From the NCBI GenBank assembly GCA_021432635.1, contig MU270055.1:1-64000 (forward strand): a stretch of 64,000 nt of DNA, given 5' to 3'. The stretch is from Thozetella sp. PMI_491 (taxonomy: Eukaryota > Ascomycota > Sordariomycetes > Chaetosphaeriales > Chaetosphaeriaceae). Each line of letters opens with the position of its first letter. Position 1 is the first letter of the stretch. The position numbers and the translations under genes are program-made. This document shows, piece by piece, positions 45,727 through 59,469 of the stretch. The notes under the pieces are model-generated. The model did not search any database. It saw nothing but the letters and a program-made list of their open reading frames with translations, and was not told the origin of the DNA.

Positions 45727-48646
45727 GTTCATGCCTGTCCCTGCCCGGCGCCTGGAAATTTGGGATAGACGGATCATCAGGCCGTGGGTCACCGCCCCAG
45801 ATCAAGGACGCTTGCGGAAGGACAGGGCGGGCCGCTGCCTAAACCCCTAGGGGTCGCAGTAGTCCTCCCCAACAGTCGTCCCAATTTATCAAACAACGGA
45901 TGTGCTGGTTTCCGTGTCTATTGCCGCGCTGCAAATGTTTGAAGACCAGCGATGCAAGCCCATTGCCGACCCCTTCTCGCTGGCCCCTTCGGCAGCAAGT
46001 CCCTGCTGGCGGCCAAGATCTGCCTTGGCGCAAATCATTTGAGGAAACAAATGAAAGAGTCATTGGGGGGGTCAGAGCGACCATGCGGGAGACGGAGCGT
46101 GGCTTTCGGCCAGGAGGAGTACGTAGTAGGCCCGCAAGCCCGGTGCTGAGGGGGGCGCGCAACGTCGTCGCCTGTGTTTTTTTTTTTTCATGAGGCGCGG
46201 AAAGTTGAAGGTGGTTTTAGCCTTTCGGGGCGGTACCCGCTGCGAGAGGGGCCTGGAGGTATTTCCCGCATCCGGGGCCCATAGAAATATAGTGGCAACT
46301 TCCCAAGCGGGGTACTTTGGAATTAGCTGCCTGCGAAGTATATCTCATTTCTGATATTGGCACTGCAAAGGAAAAAAAACACGAGGACTCTTTCGTTGGA
46401 GGGAGGCGAAGGAGAAGGAGAAAAAAAAATTCCGGATCGTCACCAGACGGCTTGAACCCAAAAGAACGCGTGTCAGTGTAGGGCCATCCTGCAACGAGTT
46501 ACAGGGGCGGAGAGTGCAGGCACGCTCCTCTCCAAACACGCAGTGGGCTTCCGACCGACTCGCTTTGACACCAGGGCTGGGAGATGTCAAGACATGCTCG
46601 AGAAATGTCCCGACACCATGGGGCGCTGGTTGCTGTCAGAGCTCAGGGGGGAACGGGGGATTCAGAGGCGCAATCGAAACACACGGACGCTCTGCGAGAG
46701 AACAGCTAACGCGTGGCAATCGGTCGACGCTATTGACCGGCGGACTCTGGGAAGACGCCGTATTTGCTCCACCAGCTTCCACCTACGTAGGTACGATTTT
46801 GAGATTTTTTGGGCCCTCTTCGGTTGGTGGTGGTGGGAATAACGAAAAAATTCCAACGCTGGGACTTTCCTGGTCTCGCGCTTCTTTAGGCCTGGCTTGC
46901 CTTGCCCGGCTGCATCATTTGGGCTACCACCAGGAGGTTGAAGGGGAGGGGTGTGGTTGAATGCACACCCCTCCCCCTCTTACGCCCCCCTTCGCTCCTC
47001 CAGCATGCCCTTGGGAGTGAGCCTTGCTCCCAGTGACCAGACTTTTTGCTTTTCCTTCCCGAGGCGTGGGCACGCACAGCCGGCCGGTTGACACCTTCCA
47101 GGCTCTGACTGGTCTGTGGAACTGCTGGGGTCGCCTGCATGCCCTGGTCACTCCCAGGTCTCCAAACGGAATTTGGAGGACCGCCTACGGAAGCCGACCG
47201 TCATTGGCCTGCATGCCTCACAATGCCTCACACCAATTTGATACAGTACATCACCCACACACCCCCTTCCCCATCGATCCCTCCTTGCTCCTCGAGTGAC
47301 TGTGTCGGCCGGGGGAACAGCAAAGCCAGCCAGCCTGCCAGCCCAGCCCATCCATCCATCCAGTCCCTCCCCCTGCTGCCGCGGGCTCGAGTCTCGATTG
47401 CCTCCCCCTCCCCCCCAAGCCCTGCCTGCTCCGCCGAGTCGTCCCAAACCGTCGCGTCGGACATCGACGAACGGGAGGAGCGGGAACCCTCACAATCCCT
47501 CGCGACAAGGAGGCAACAAGTAGGCCATTAAATCGAGATTGCTATAGAGAGGGAAGAGGGGAAGGAGGGTAAAAGGAGACAACAAAAGAGCGCAGATTCG
47601 GATTGTACTTTTCCAATATTCTGGTTGTCCCCAGGTAGCCCTCCGTCTTCGAAAGCTTGAATCCCGAGCATCTCCGCAAGGCAGGGGCGCTGTACGAACA
47701 AACGGTGGCAGGCCCTGTTTCTGCGATCCACTTCCTTCTCGAAAAGAAGTGGCTGCTCTAACTATTGCCGCATGTGGGCGGTCTCCAATTTTTTTGCCAT
47801 CCACCCGACCCATCCCTCCACGCCGCCGACTCTTCCTGACGCCCCCCCCCAGTCGTCTCCATCGCCCGCCCGCCTCTCATCATCATCACTGGGCCATCCA
47901 TAGTTCCACTCCGCCCTTTCCTCTTTTTTCTTTCCCTCCCTTTCCACCTACCTACCCTCGTCAACCTTCCTCCTCTCCCTTCCACCTCCAAACCAAAACC
48001 GATTCCGTCAATCTCGACCTCGCTTCGACAACGGCCAAATTCGCTTTTGCGTCGTTCAAGTCAGGATTCGGTTTTTTTTGACGCTCGGCTTTCCTTTCGC
48101 CTGAGCGCCCTCTCCCCCCTCGTCAGAATACGAAGCCTGTATTTTCACCGCGGCTTGTGTGCACCGTTTCTGGTTGCTTTTTGAGACAACAGCACCTCGA
48201 GCGCGACCACCCACCCCGACCAGCGAGCCGTCTGCCATTTTCTCAGCGACATTCGAGCACATCATTGGTTTCTTGACAGGTTGGTATTCACTTTTTTCTT
48301 CTCTTCTGTCGTTCCGGCTGTCTTCCGGACCTGTTTGCGGTGGTGGTTCGGCATAAACCCTCGATCAGACCTTAAACGCGACGCTTGTTTTGGTCCCAAC
48401 ACAGCACTCATCTCGCCTGCGTACCCCGGTCGACACGCTTTCCAGCACGGCTCCAAGCACCAAACACTTGAGACTGGGACCGCCCACCGCACCACTCGTT
48501 ATCCGACAGTCGCCACGTCAAAAAAGACTTTTAGGTTGCCGGTGCATAACCTGCAGCCTCCGGACCAAGCCTTCTTGTCATCACCGCCAAGGCACGAACC
48601 CACCGCCGAGCAACGACAACATCGCCACCGGACTGACAGTTGGTGC

Positions 48647-48676
48647 ATGCCTCTGTTTCCAGCTCGTTTCCGTTAA
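48647..48676 (+). promoter_or_regulatory. uORF, 9 codons plus stop, upstream of the cyclin gene
   Basis: ATG at 48647 opens a nine-codon frame closed by TAA. Together with the one at 49006 it is the only ATG in the last 570 bases before the cyclin start. It matters only if the transcript begins upstream of it, which is not shown. Confidence 0.45.
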
Positions 48677-49005
48677 ATACCGCCGAGTCTCGATACACCT
48701 AGCGCCTCTTGTTGCCTTTGTTGCCTTGCTTACGCCGAGCGGTCCTGCTAACACGTTGCCGCCGATAGAAGTGTTTAGACGCTCCCTAATACGACCCTAA
48801 TTCCTTCGCCGCGTTCATCTGGCATCACCTCTACCAACCGAGTTCGAGACTCCGCCCAAGCCCCAGCGGCTAGCATCTGCCCTTTCAGCGTCACCAAGTC
48901 CTTCCTGAACAAAGGGATTATCTCCTCGACCTCGACCCTTGCAGCGTTTCGTCTCTGCCTGACTGTCGATTATTTATTGTCCTTGGTTGTACCCACCGAC
49001 AATCT

Positions 49006-49026
49006 ATGGCTCTCGCATCTCAGTAA
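49006..49026 (+). promoter_or_regulatory. uORF, 6 codons plus stop, upstream of the cyclin gene
   Basis: ATG at 49006, stop TAA, ending 190 nt before the main ATG. No other ATG lies between it and 49217, so reinitiation at the cyclin start would be simple. Confidence 0.5.
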
Positions 49027-49216
49027 ATCCCGATAGGCCCTTTTCCTCTCTTGAGATTTTGCGACTCTTCAGCTCTGGGAACCTTGACCAGCGAGGTGCG
49101 GCACTGCCCACATTGCTGAGCCGGATTTCCAGCTGCTTGAAGCAGATCCATATCTCCCCTCGCTCCCCCGAGGTCTGCGGTCCCCGTTCGCAGACCTTCA
49201 CCGGCAAACCGTCAAG

Positions 49217-50260
49217 ATGCCTGGAGGCGTTTGCGCCGTCCTCGACTATGAGGTCGAGCTGATGGCAGACTACGTCTCGGAGATGGCCACCCGCCTGGTC
49301 ATGCCTCGCAGCACCGTCAACGCCGCCTTCCGCAAGTTTGTCTCGCAGATCCTTACTTCGACGCGGCTTCCCAGCACCACCATCCTACTCGGCATGAACT
49401 ACCTTGCCAAGCGAGTTAACATGATGCACGCTGCTGGCCAGAACAACCATACCGAAGGACAGGTCTGGCGGATGCTCACCATTGCCCTGCTCCTTGGCAG
49501 CAAGTTCCTCGACGACAACACCTTCCAGAACAAGTCGTGGTCTGAGGTCAGCGGCATCTCTGTGCAGGAACTCAACACTCTGGAATACGAGTGGTTGGGG
49601 GCCATCAACTGGTGCCTGTATGTCAACATGGACGAGAGCAAGGACTACAATGCTTGGCTCGCCAACTGGCAGGAGTGGCTCGACACCAAGAAGCGGCAGG
49701 CCCAGGTCAGCCGCGACCGGTTGGCATCTCTCGTTTCGCCCATCGACACCGAGCTCGCTCGCCCCCGCAACCAGCTTGCCTACTCCACCTGGCACCAGCA
49801 GCAAGTTGCCGAGTACGAGCGACTTTCAAGCCTCAAACGCAACCAATCAACGTCAGCATCTACCTACCGTCGAGACTGGGGATACAACCATGCGTGGCAC
49901 CCCTCGGCACCGTTGACACCCCCCGACTCGGGGTATGGCACGCCTGAGTACGCCAACTCAACCGCGTCTGTCAACTCGCGGTACAACGAGTGGTTCGATC
50001 GAGCTATCGTGAGCGGCGGCTCCTCGTCGTCTCAGCGGCCCTACCAGCGGTCTTCGGGCTTCGGCTCCTTCCACCACCACGCCTCGCATGGAAGCAGGAA
50101 CCACTCCCACTACCCGTCGTTCTACAACTACAGCCAGAACATCTGGGAGCCGCCTAGCGTCGCTGACTGCAACTGCCTGGACTGTGCTGGCTCTGGTAGC
50201 ATGATGAAGCCGGCCCAGTACTTTTCGGGACACGGCTATGGCCAGCCCGTGGTCGGCTGA
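49217..50260 (+). CDS. Clg1/Pcl-type (Pho85-family) cyclin, 347 aa
   Basis: Single exon; ATG in GTCAAGATGCC context. A cyclin box spans about residues 20-140: helix VNAAFRKFVSQILTSTRLP, then TTILLGMNYLAKRVN, then the core RMLTIALLLGSKFLDDNTFQNKSW, and LNTLEYEWLGAINW. The KFLDDNTFQNKSW pattern is typical of Pho85-type cyclins, which activate a CDK in nutrient and morphogenesis control. After ~160 the protein becomes low-complexity (Ser, Tyr, His, Asn) with a LTPPDSGYGTPEYAN segment, offering proline-directed phosphosites. A small C-terminal CNCLDCAG motif follows. The architecture fits filamentous-fungal Clg1-like cyclins. It follows the 11.6-kb gene-free region and a leader with two uORFs, which suggests strong transcriptional and translational control. 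Confidence 0.85.
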   Translation: MPGGVCAVLDYEVELMADYVSEMATRLVMPRSTVNAAFRKFVSQILTSTRLPSTTILLGMNYLAKRVNMMHAAGQNNHTEGQVWRMLTIALLLGSKFLDDNTFQNKSWSEVSGISVQELNTLEYEWLGAINWCLYVNMDESKDYNAWLANWQEWLDTKKRQAQVSRDRLASLVSPIDTELARPRNQLAYSTWHQQQVAEYERLSSLKRNQSTSASTYRRDWGYNHAWHPSAPLTPPDSGYGTPEYANSTASVNSRYNEWFDRAIVSGGSSSSQRPYQRSSGFGSFHHHASHGSRNHSHYPSFYNYSQNIWEPPSVADCNCLDCAGSGSMMKPAQYFSGHGYGQPVVG

Positions 50261-52315
50261 GCATCATCTCGCTGCCCCGACTCAGAACCGGCTCGTTCAC
50301 TTAGTCCTCGACGCTAGAGTTCTCTGGATTTTTTAACATACTCGCCTGCACAACTGGCGAGCACCTCGGAGCAACGAATTGCTGCATTTCAGATACCCTG
50401 CGGAGCGACGAAAATGAACAGGTCGCCCATCATCACAATGATAAAAGTCTTAATCACTTCTTTTTACTTCGTGTCCATCGGACTGTCGACGACCCAACCA
50501 GTGCTCTCGAGAGCACCCCCGCGGCCCCGTCCAATGTCTCTCATCGACTTGAGATTGTGACTTTGAGGGCTTGGCTGGCCGACCCCGGGGGGTTTATCGA
50601 CTTTGACTCGACATCTTGACTTCATCAGCATGTTTCCATTTGGTATACGGTTCGGACATATTTCATGCAGCGGCGTTCCACGGCAACAAATACCAGGTTT
50701 TCGTCCCAGGATCGGTGTTCACATGATAGATTTTTTTTTTTTTTTTTTTTTTTGGTTCGCGGGTATCACGGCTTTGCACTTGCTGGGATCGTCGGCTTTA
50801 ATTCTACTGGGTTTCGTTGGTCTTGGCTTCTCGACTCGACATCTTTCCGTCCACACCTTTCTCGGCCTGCGACTGCTCACACTATGTCGGTCCCCTCCCC
50901 CCTCCCATAGATGCGGAGTCTTCGGCGGCGTCACTAGAATACAGCAACAATTGGTTCGGGCAACCAGTGAGAGAAGGACTGATCGATCGGTTTCACCTTG
51001 GCTTTTTTCCCTTTGAATTTCGGATATTCCGAGCCGCGACGAGAGCGACGAGATTGCGATTACGCCTCCTCGCGGGCGAACACTTTCGCTGGCTTCCTCG
51101 AGAAGCATTCACTTTGTCCCCTGTTTGCATTCTTGTCTTTTTAACCCCATCGATATGGCGTTTACGGTCATCGAAGGGGACGACCATCCAAAAGGACCAT
51201 TTGCGATAATCTTGACGACGACGGGGGAAAAGTTCTGAAGGGGACCGGGAACACAATTTGTGCTATTTCTGGGATGCGTTCTCCCCTTTGCTGGTTCTGG
51301 GCCCCATATGATTACGAGGAGGGAAACAAAAACGAAGTTGTCGACCGTCGCATTGTTCGCGGAGCAGAGAGGGCATTCTCTGGGTTTGCCACTAACTTCC
51401 GCCGGCTCCAGGTTAGAGAACAACCTTACCTGCGGGCGAGCTACACAGACGGAGTCATTGGATGGGGGATATTGGCCAGCATGGAGGGGAGCATTCCTTT
51501 TGTTTTGCTACTCAGGGGTGGCTTAGAGGTTTTCATTCACGGGTTGGCATTCATTGTAGAGGGGACTGGGCAAGGCTGAATTGCGTTTACGGAGGCTGTT
51601 ATACTTCATGGCTTTCCCAAGGCGGACACTTTGCCCCCTTCTTTTTTGCTTTTTTTTTTATTATGATCCAGCCTCATGATTGATGAAGAGCTTCGAGAGA
51701 ATGGAAGGCTGGGATGGCGCCAACATTGGTTGGCATGCGATGGAAAATTGCGGCAGACAGGGTACACCAAAAACTTGTTCGAGATACTTTGTCTAGCTCG
51801 ACAAAAGGATGGTTGCTGGCCTCGGGTCAGTACCCCTTACTGGGAAGACAAGAGACACAGGTGATCTGATAGTCGGATGAAGGGCCATCCTCGTGGCAGG
51901 ATGAGCATTGCGCATAGGAGACTATCGCTGGTGTTGGGTCACACTCGGTTCCATGAGCTGTAGCTGTGACTGAGGGCACTTCGGCTCATATACCCCTAGA
52001 CATGCACTATTAAAAAGACTAAAAAGATGCTTGAGACTTCCGCTCCATTCGTTTTGCTTGCTTCCTGTGAAGGTGACTCCTAATGCGATAAATCTAATCC
52101 AATTATCTTGTGACCGAACTGCCTGATGCCTGCAGCCCCCAATTATGCACGGAAGCTGGGTTGAGGTCAGCAGAGGGACTGTAGCTGCCCTAACTTTGGG
52201 TGCCCCACTTGCCATGTCCGCATGCCGTGAACCGTGAACCGTGGGCAAGCTTCTATCCTCGCTAGACCATCCCAAACCCCTTCAACGCCAACGTAACCCG
52301 TATTACTGGTAGCCC
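50261..52315. other. Intergenic, no gene seen
   Basis: Cyclin 3' flank and upstream region of the Fyv6-type gene. Contains a poly-T run near 50730 and a shorter one near 51650. Frames of up to ~150 codons overlap on both strands without domains. Confidence 0.5.
50730..50753. repeat. Poly-T tract
   Basis: Uninterrupted T run of about two dozen bases. Length may be affected by assembly. Confidence 0.85.
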
Positions 52316-53183
52316 ATGTCCTCACGCTTTGTCTCCGGTGGAGCCATCGACGCCGAGACAGGCGAGGCGGTCGCACCGGCCTCCGTTCCGGCGCCGCAGG
52401 AGAGCGCCTCCCAGGTCCGCAAGAAAGAGGAATGGCTCGCCGTCCAGCGGGAGCTCGAGCTCGAGCGGAAACAACGCGAAGAGCAGCGCGCCGCGGCCAC
52501 ACAAGAGCCTGAGAAGAGCCTTTTCGAAGTGCTGCAAGCAAACAAGGGTGAGCTGTTCCCTTCCGTCTTCCCGCGCCTACCCTCCTCGCTTTCCTTGGCC
52601 CGTCTTGGTTCGATGACAACTCGATGCGCCTTCCCGGCTAGCCCGCTAACGGCGGTGCGGCGCACTAGAGGCCAAGCAGGCTGCCTTCGAGGAGGCCAAC
52701 AAGTTCAAGCACCAGTTCCGCGCCCTCGACGACGACGAGATCGATTTCCTGGACGGCGTCAAGGCCTCGCAGCGAGCCGAGGAGGCGCGCGTGCGCCGCG
52801 AGACGGAAGAGGGCCTCGCGGCCTTCCGCCAGGCGCAGAAGAAGACCGACCAGGACGAGGCCGCGCGGGCCGAGGACGAGGCCTCCGATGACGAGGACCT
52901 GCTCGAGGACAGCTGGGCGGCGGCCGGTGGCGGCCGGAAGCGGAGGCGCGACCACAAGGAGCGCGACAAGTTTCGCGGCATCAAGAGGAGGGCCAGCGGG
53001 CTGAAGGAGGAGACGGACAAGGCCCCCAAAACAAGGCCGTCTGCTTCGGATGCTTCGGCTGCTTCTGCTAGGCCCGCCGAGGCCAAGGCGGTGCCCAAGG
53101 CGGTCCCGGCGGAAGCGCCTGCGACGAAGGCGAAGGCGGGGCTTGTCGATTACGGCTCCTCAGATGATGACGATGACGACTGA
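52316..53183 (+). CDS. FAM192A/Fyv6 N-terminal-domain protein, 2 exons, 248 aa
   Basis: Exons are 52316-52547 and 52669-53183. The 121-nt intron (GTGAGC, GCTAAC branch site, CTAG) restores a Glu codon, giving ANKEAKQAAFEEANKFK. The N-terminus MSSRFVSGG and the helix with LFEVLQANKEAKQAAFEE..FR-LDDDEIDFLD form the FAM192A/Fyv6 signature. The rest is charged and disordered: an acidic stretch (DEASDDEDLLEDSW), a basic patch (GGGRKRRRDHKERDKF) that could be a nuclear signal, Ala/Pro-rich linker, and a C-terminal YGSSDDDDDD. The human relative binds the PA28-gamma proteasome activator and yeast Fyv6 acts in the second step of splicing. Which role applies here is unknown. The acidic tail resembles a CK2 site. 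Confidence 0.9.
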
Positions 53184-53639
53184 AACAGCCCCATTTCGTC
53201 TAAGCAATCCGCCGTATACTGCCCTGTGAGAGAGAATATATGGAAATCCACTTGCCGTGGACTACGCCTTGAAGCCTTGGTTGCCCGCTTCCTCAAATAC
53301 GGCTTCCTGCGGTCCTGTCAAGTGGTCACTACGGGCATCCCGATGCCATTTGGAGATATTCAAGGCAGAGGATCCGTTACGTTGCGGCTGCAGTGGACTG
53401 GCGAGGAGGGGTTCATGATATGGGTGGAGATGATACTACCCGTCTATATGCCGAGGACTAGGCCCCTTCTCCATCCAAGCATCCCGGCGGCCGGTTCCTA
53501 GCTATTATGCACCTATGTAGCGCTTCCGAGCCTACAATGCCACCCCACCGGTACTCGTACATGATATATACATGATCTAGACGTAACAATTTTACCCAGC
53601 CCGTGCGAATTAGCGTTCCGTGGATGCTAGGCAAGGAGC
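53184..53639. other. Convergent intergenic region
   Basis: 3' ends of the Fyv6-type gene (+) and tim54 (-). Probably both 3' UTRs; nothing else seen. Confidence 0.5.
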
Positions 53640-55035
53640 CTACTCATCGTCGACCAGCACCACAGACTTCTTTTCCTTGACGAACTGCTGCGCGCCCCAG
53701 CGATAGAGGTGGCGCAAGCTGTTCTTGATCCATCCCTCGACCTCCTCCTCGCGTACCACGATGGTCCTCGCCCTAGCTTCATCCTCGGGCTGCAGCTCGA
53801 AGCGGCGCATTCGGGTGGCGATGCGCGAGTCCACGACAACAGGCCTGGCCCAGATCTTCTCCTGGACCTCGGAAGGCGCGGTGCCTTCCTTCTTCTCGTC
53901 CTCCTTCCACACCGACTTGACCCAATCCTTCTCCTCCCACTCGAGGGCTTTCTGCTGCTCGAACTGGGTCTCGGCGGACGCGTCAGTTGAAGCTTCCTCC
54001 TTCCACTCGCGGTACGTGCAAAGGCACACGGCGGCGACCTCGCGGCCAATCTCATCGGCCAGGGCGCGGCGGTTGAAGAAGCGGACCAACCGCGTGGGGG
54101 TGTTCATGAATCCGAGGAGATGTGGCTCGCGAATGGGCACCGAGGGGGAAAACTCGGCCGGCGTGAGCAGAGGCAGACTCTCGGCGGAGTAGTCGTTGGG
54201 GGTGTTGTGTGGCCGCGGCTGAGGCGGTCGCTTCGGCTTGGTCTCCTCGGCTGGCTTCTCCGCAGCTGGGTCACCCTCCTTGGGTGGCTCCTCAATAGCA
54301 GCTGGCTCCGGCGGTGGCGCCAGGGGACCGAGCCAGCCCTCGTGCAAGCCGCGGACGTACTCCTTCCATGAGTGCCGGCCGATCACAACGTCGCCCCGCG
54401 TGCCTTGGTATTCGGGAGTGCCCCTGGACTTGCGGTAGGCCTCTAGGAACTCCTCGTCGGTGGGTATATGGTCCGCACTCTGCTCCTCGCCCTCCCAATT
54501 CCTCCTGACCTTTCGCACGCGTTCCGCTACGACCGCTCGCACATCGCCCTCCCGGCGGCCTTGGACGTAGTCCCAGTCCAGCCCGCTCGCGGCCAGTACG
54601 GGCTTGACGTACTCAGTGAAGTGGTCCTGGGCGGTCCTGAGCCCGTCGCCGGGCGGCGCGGATAGGTAGATGGTCAACTTCCGGACGGCGGCGTTGGCGT
54701 CGGTGCCGGGCAGAGGCTCTTTGGCCAGGTGCTCAACCGCATGCGCCCACCGCGCCGTAGCTCGCTTCTTCTCGCGCTTGTCGTAAATGATGGCGGCCGA
54801 CACGGTGGTGGTGACGGCCCAGAAGATCATCCAATTGCGCGACGGGAGCTTGGATGGGAGAGCCGGGAGGCCGAGCATGCGGAGGGCCGGGTTCCGCGGC
54901 TTCGGCTTGGGAGCAGTGCCCGAGGAGGTGGCCTGCGGAAGGGGAGAGCATCAGTGAACTGGTATGCGCGCATCGCGAGAGGGTTTGGGTAGAGTCAAGA
55001 AGACTTACCGACTCGGCCGGCTTTGGATCGGCCAT
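53640..55035 (-). CDS. tim54: Mitochondrial inner-membrane translocase subunit Tim54, 2 exons, 439 aa
   Basis: Exon 1 (55035-55009) encodes only nine residues, MADPKPAES. The 76-nt intron begins GTAAGT and ends GCAG, phase 0, and exon 2 is 54932-53640. A single membrane helix at about 43-59 (WMIFWAVTTTVSAAIIY) is followed by a basic DKREKK. A large domain facing the intermembrane space then contains RKLTIYLSAPPGDGLRTA, YVKPVLAASGLDWDYVQG and GRHSWKEYVRGLHEGWLGP. A Pro/Glu-rich insertion and the C-terminal PHLLGFMNTPTRLVRFFNRR block follow. All are typical of Tim54, a TIM22 complex component that inserts carrier proteins into the inner membrane. Its start lies 584 bp from the divergent cot-1 start. 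Confidence 0.9.
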
Positions 55036-55619
55036 CCGGATTGTTGTTGCAGGAAGAATCTGCAGAATAATACACTCTCCGAGAGGCCAGTATTCTTTGC
55101 TCCTTCGCTCGTCGGGGTTCGTTGTGTCCCCGCCTCGCGCCTACTGCTGTCTTGCGGTTCTCTTGTGGCAGACGCTGTTGTTTGCGTTGCGACGTTCACG
55201 GCGCCAATCGAGCATGAGCGAGAAAGCTATTCGTACAATTTTTTGAGAGCTTTGGCTTATCTCGATAAGAAGGCTACGCCCGGGCCACCTTCTTTTTCTA
55301 CTCAATCCCAATACCGGAGGTCCCCCTATTTTTCACCGCCTGCTCGAAGGGGCCCCGCCTTTCGTTATGAGGGGGCGACCAAGCGTACCTCATTCCACTT
55401 GACAGCGACCTCTTACCCTTGCCCCCCCCCGAGGAAAAAAAGCAACCTCACCGTTTCGTCGGAGCCGCCTCGTCTCGACCACGCTCCATCGACTGCAGCA
55501 CCGCCGCCTGCTGCCGCTGCACCCGGCCGTCTTCCTTGCCTCGACTGGCTGCTGTCGCACGCCTCGATTGTCCGTTCCCAAGGCCCCGACTGGATCGAGC
55601 CCAGCACGCGACCCTAATC
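55036..55619. promoter_or_regulatory. Shared divergent promoter region of tim54 and cot-1
   Basis: 584 bp separate the two start codons. The half next to cot-1 is pyrimidine-rich (CCCTTGCCCCCCCC, CT tracts) and holds ATGs at about 55213 and 55368 on the cot-1 strand, so short uORFs are possible in a long leader. Specific factor sites cannot be assigned by eye. Confidence 0.5.
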
Positions 55620-57790
<2,171 letters not shown>

Positions 57791-58728
57791 AGGGAGCCTT
57801 CTCTATCCCTGGCGCTGCTCTATCTCTAGCTATAGAATCTCTCGAACGCACTGCGGTTCTCGTGCTGCTCTGCGTATAGGGACCTAGCTATTATGCTCAA
57901 TGGAGCTCTCACCCTCCTAGGCCTACCTGCTGGCACTCAGCATGCTGTTGGGCGGTTGTGCATCTTGATTTGCGTCTGTTTGGTTCCATTTTTCCTCATG
58001 CATAGCAGAGAAAAGGCATGGCAATTGTCAGATGTTGTTGCTGGGTTTCAGGAACCCAAAATCCAAGACTAGTAGTACTATGTGGAGGGACCAAGACGAG
58101 GAATGATGATAGACCTAATGCGGCCACGAACAGACACGGCCAGCACCTGAATCAAAGGACATGGAACGACCAAATGCTCTGCCCAGAACCGTGATGTATG
58201 CCCGTAAGGAACCAGCTTTACCGCCTGCCTTTGAACGGCTGGCCATGTAGCACATGCGATTCTCGCGGAAGTTGGGACTAGGTAAGTGTGTTGCTCAGGA
58301 TATCGGCCTGGCAGGGTTCTATTCTCAGAGCTATCGTCCTTGTAGAACGGCATATATGCCGGGGTATCGTGGTTTGTATCTTAACAAAGGCTATATCGCT
58401 ACAACTTGGCTTCTTCTGTCCGGTTGGCCGCTAGCCTCTCGAGAAGAATGCTAGTCGCGTGTCAGCTAAATGCGAAGCAGGCCAGTCGCAGCAGGCTTAC
58501 GCATATATTTTAGCCCAATCACTCTCTTCCCAAAGCCCCAAGGTCCATCATGACGGTATTTTTGGGGTTCATCCTAGGTAACTGATACGGGGTCGTGGCC
58601 CCTACGTAGATCCAAGCCAAACTCCTTGCCACCTTCCTTCTCTGTTGCTAGAGAAGGTAGGCATAGGCATTGGGTACATGCGAAGGTGGTCCGTCGGTCG
58701 CTCCGTCGCGGTCGGTCGCAATCATCAT
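57791..58728. other. Convergent intergenic region
   Basis: 3' flanks of cot-1 (+) and prp11 (-). No coding frame with credible content. Confidence 0.5.
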
Positions 58729-59469
58729 TTACCGCCGTCCCGTCAGACCAGGGGCAGCGTTGAATCGCTCCTCACGCTCCGTCATGAACATGACCTGGAT
58801 CCAGTACTCCTTGGAGTCCTGGTCCCAGAAGGCGAATTGCTTGCCCTCGCGCTTGTCGAGCTCGCGCGCAGGGATCTTGAAGCCGCACGTCTCGTACGGC
58901 TCGGCGGCCACTAGGAGGTACTGGAAGTTGCGGTCCGGCTCCTCGACGCGCTGCGAGAAGGCGCTCATGACTTGCCACTTGGGCGTCACATCGGAGCTGA
59001 TGTCCGGGTACTGCAGCTGGAACAGGAGGCCCTGCTGGCGCGTGACGGGGTCGCGCACCTTGGTAATCTTGTAGCCAGGGCGCCCGATCTTGACCACGTT
59101 CTTGCGCGTCCCGCCGCCCAGCCCCAGCGCGGCGAAGCCGGCGCCCACGACGCCGACGGGCAGGCCCGTACTGGGGTCGATGTTGCCCTTGCCCTCCTTC
59201 TGGTCGCGGGCGGCGCGGCGCGCCAGGTTCGTCTGGTGCTTCTTGCCCTGCGTGTGGGCGAGGTACGAGCCGTCGTTCTGGTGCACCGTCAGGCACAGAC
59301 GGCACTCAAAGGAGCCGACATGGTTCTTGAAGAAGTAGGGGTCCTTGTCGAGGTCGATCGACTCGAGGGCGAGCTTGCGAAGGCGCTCGCGCCGGTCGGC
59401 GTTGCTCGCGCTCTGCGAGGCGACGCCACCACCGCCGAATTTGGAGCCGGCACGGTTCTGGTAATCCAT
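58729..59469 (-). CDS. prp11: Splicing factor 3A subunit 2 (Prp11/SF3A2), 246 aa
   Basis: Single exon from ATG at 59469. The N-terminus MDYQNRAGSKFGGGG is a family signature. The U1-like C2H2 zinc finger uses C56, C59, H72 and H78 (FECRLCLTVH..YLAHTQGKKHQ). A helix follows (NLARRAARDQKE), then VKIGRPGYKITKVRD, LLFQLQYPDI and the conserved C-terminus CGFKIPARELD..FWDQDSKEYWIQVMF. The length fits fungal Prp11, which lacks the Pro-rich repeat tail of human SF3A2. It is part of the U2 snRNP SF3a complex in the nucleus, needed for prespliceosome assembly. It converges with cot-1. Confidence 0.95.
   Translation of the reverse strand: MDYQNRAGSKFGGGGVASQSASNADRRERLRKLALESIDLDKDPYFFKNHVGSFECRLCLTVHQNDGSYLAHTQGKKHQTNLARRAARDQKEGKGNIDPSTGLPVGVVGAGFAALGLGGGTRKNVVKIGRPGYKITKVRDPVTRQQGLLFQLQYPDISSDVTPKWQVMSAFSQRVEEPDRNFQYLLVAAEPYETCGFKIPARELDKREGKQFAFWDQDSKEYWIQVMFMTEREERFNAAPGLTGRR

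Larger units (their letters stand above)
37571..49216. other. 11.6-kb region without a credible gene
   Basis: No frame here looks like a conserved protein on either strand; the longest are about 100-215 codons and mutually overlapping. The sequence is mostly GC-rich and dense in homopolymer tracts (poly-T near 43899 and 46179, poly-A near 39946, C/G runs). It contains polypyrimidine stretches (47.7-48.1 kb) and simple repeats. The high GC argues against RIP-mutated transposon remains, apart from the slightly AT-richer 37.9-38.6 kb part. Its right end is very probably the leader and promoter of the cyclin gene. Non-coding transcripts are possible but cannot be seen from sequence. Confidence 0.55.
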
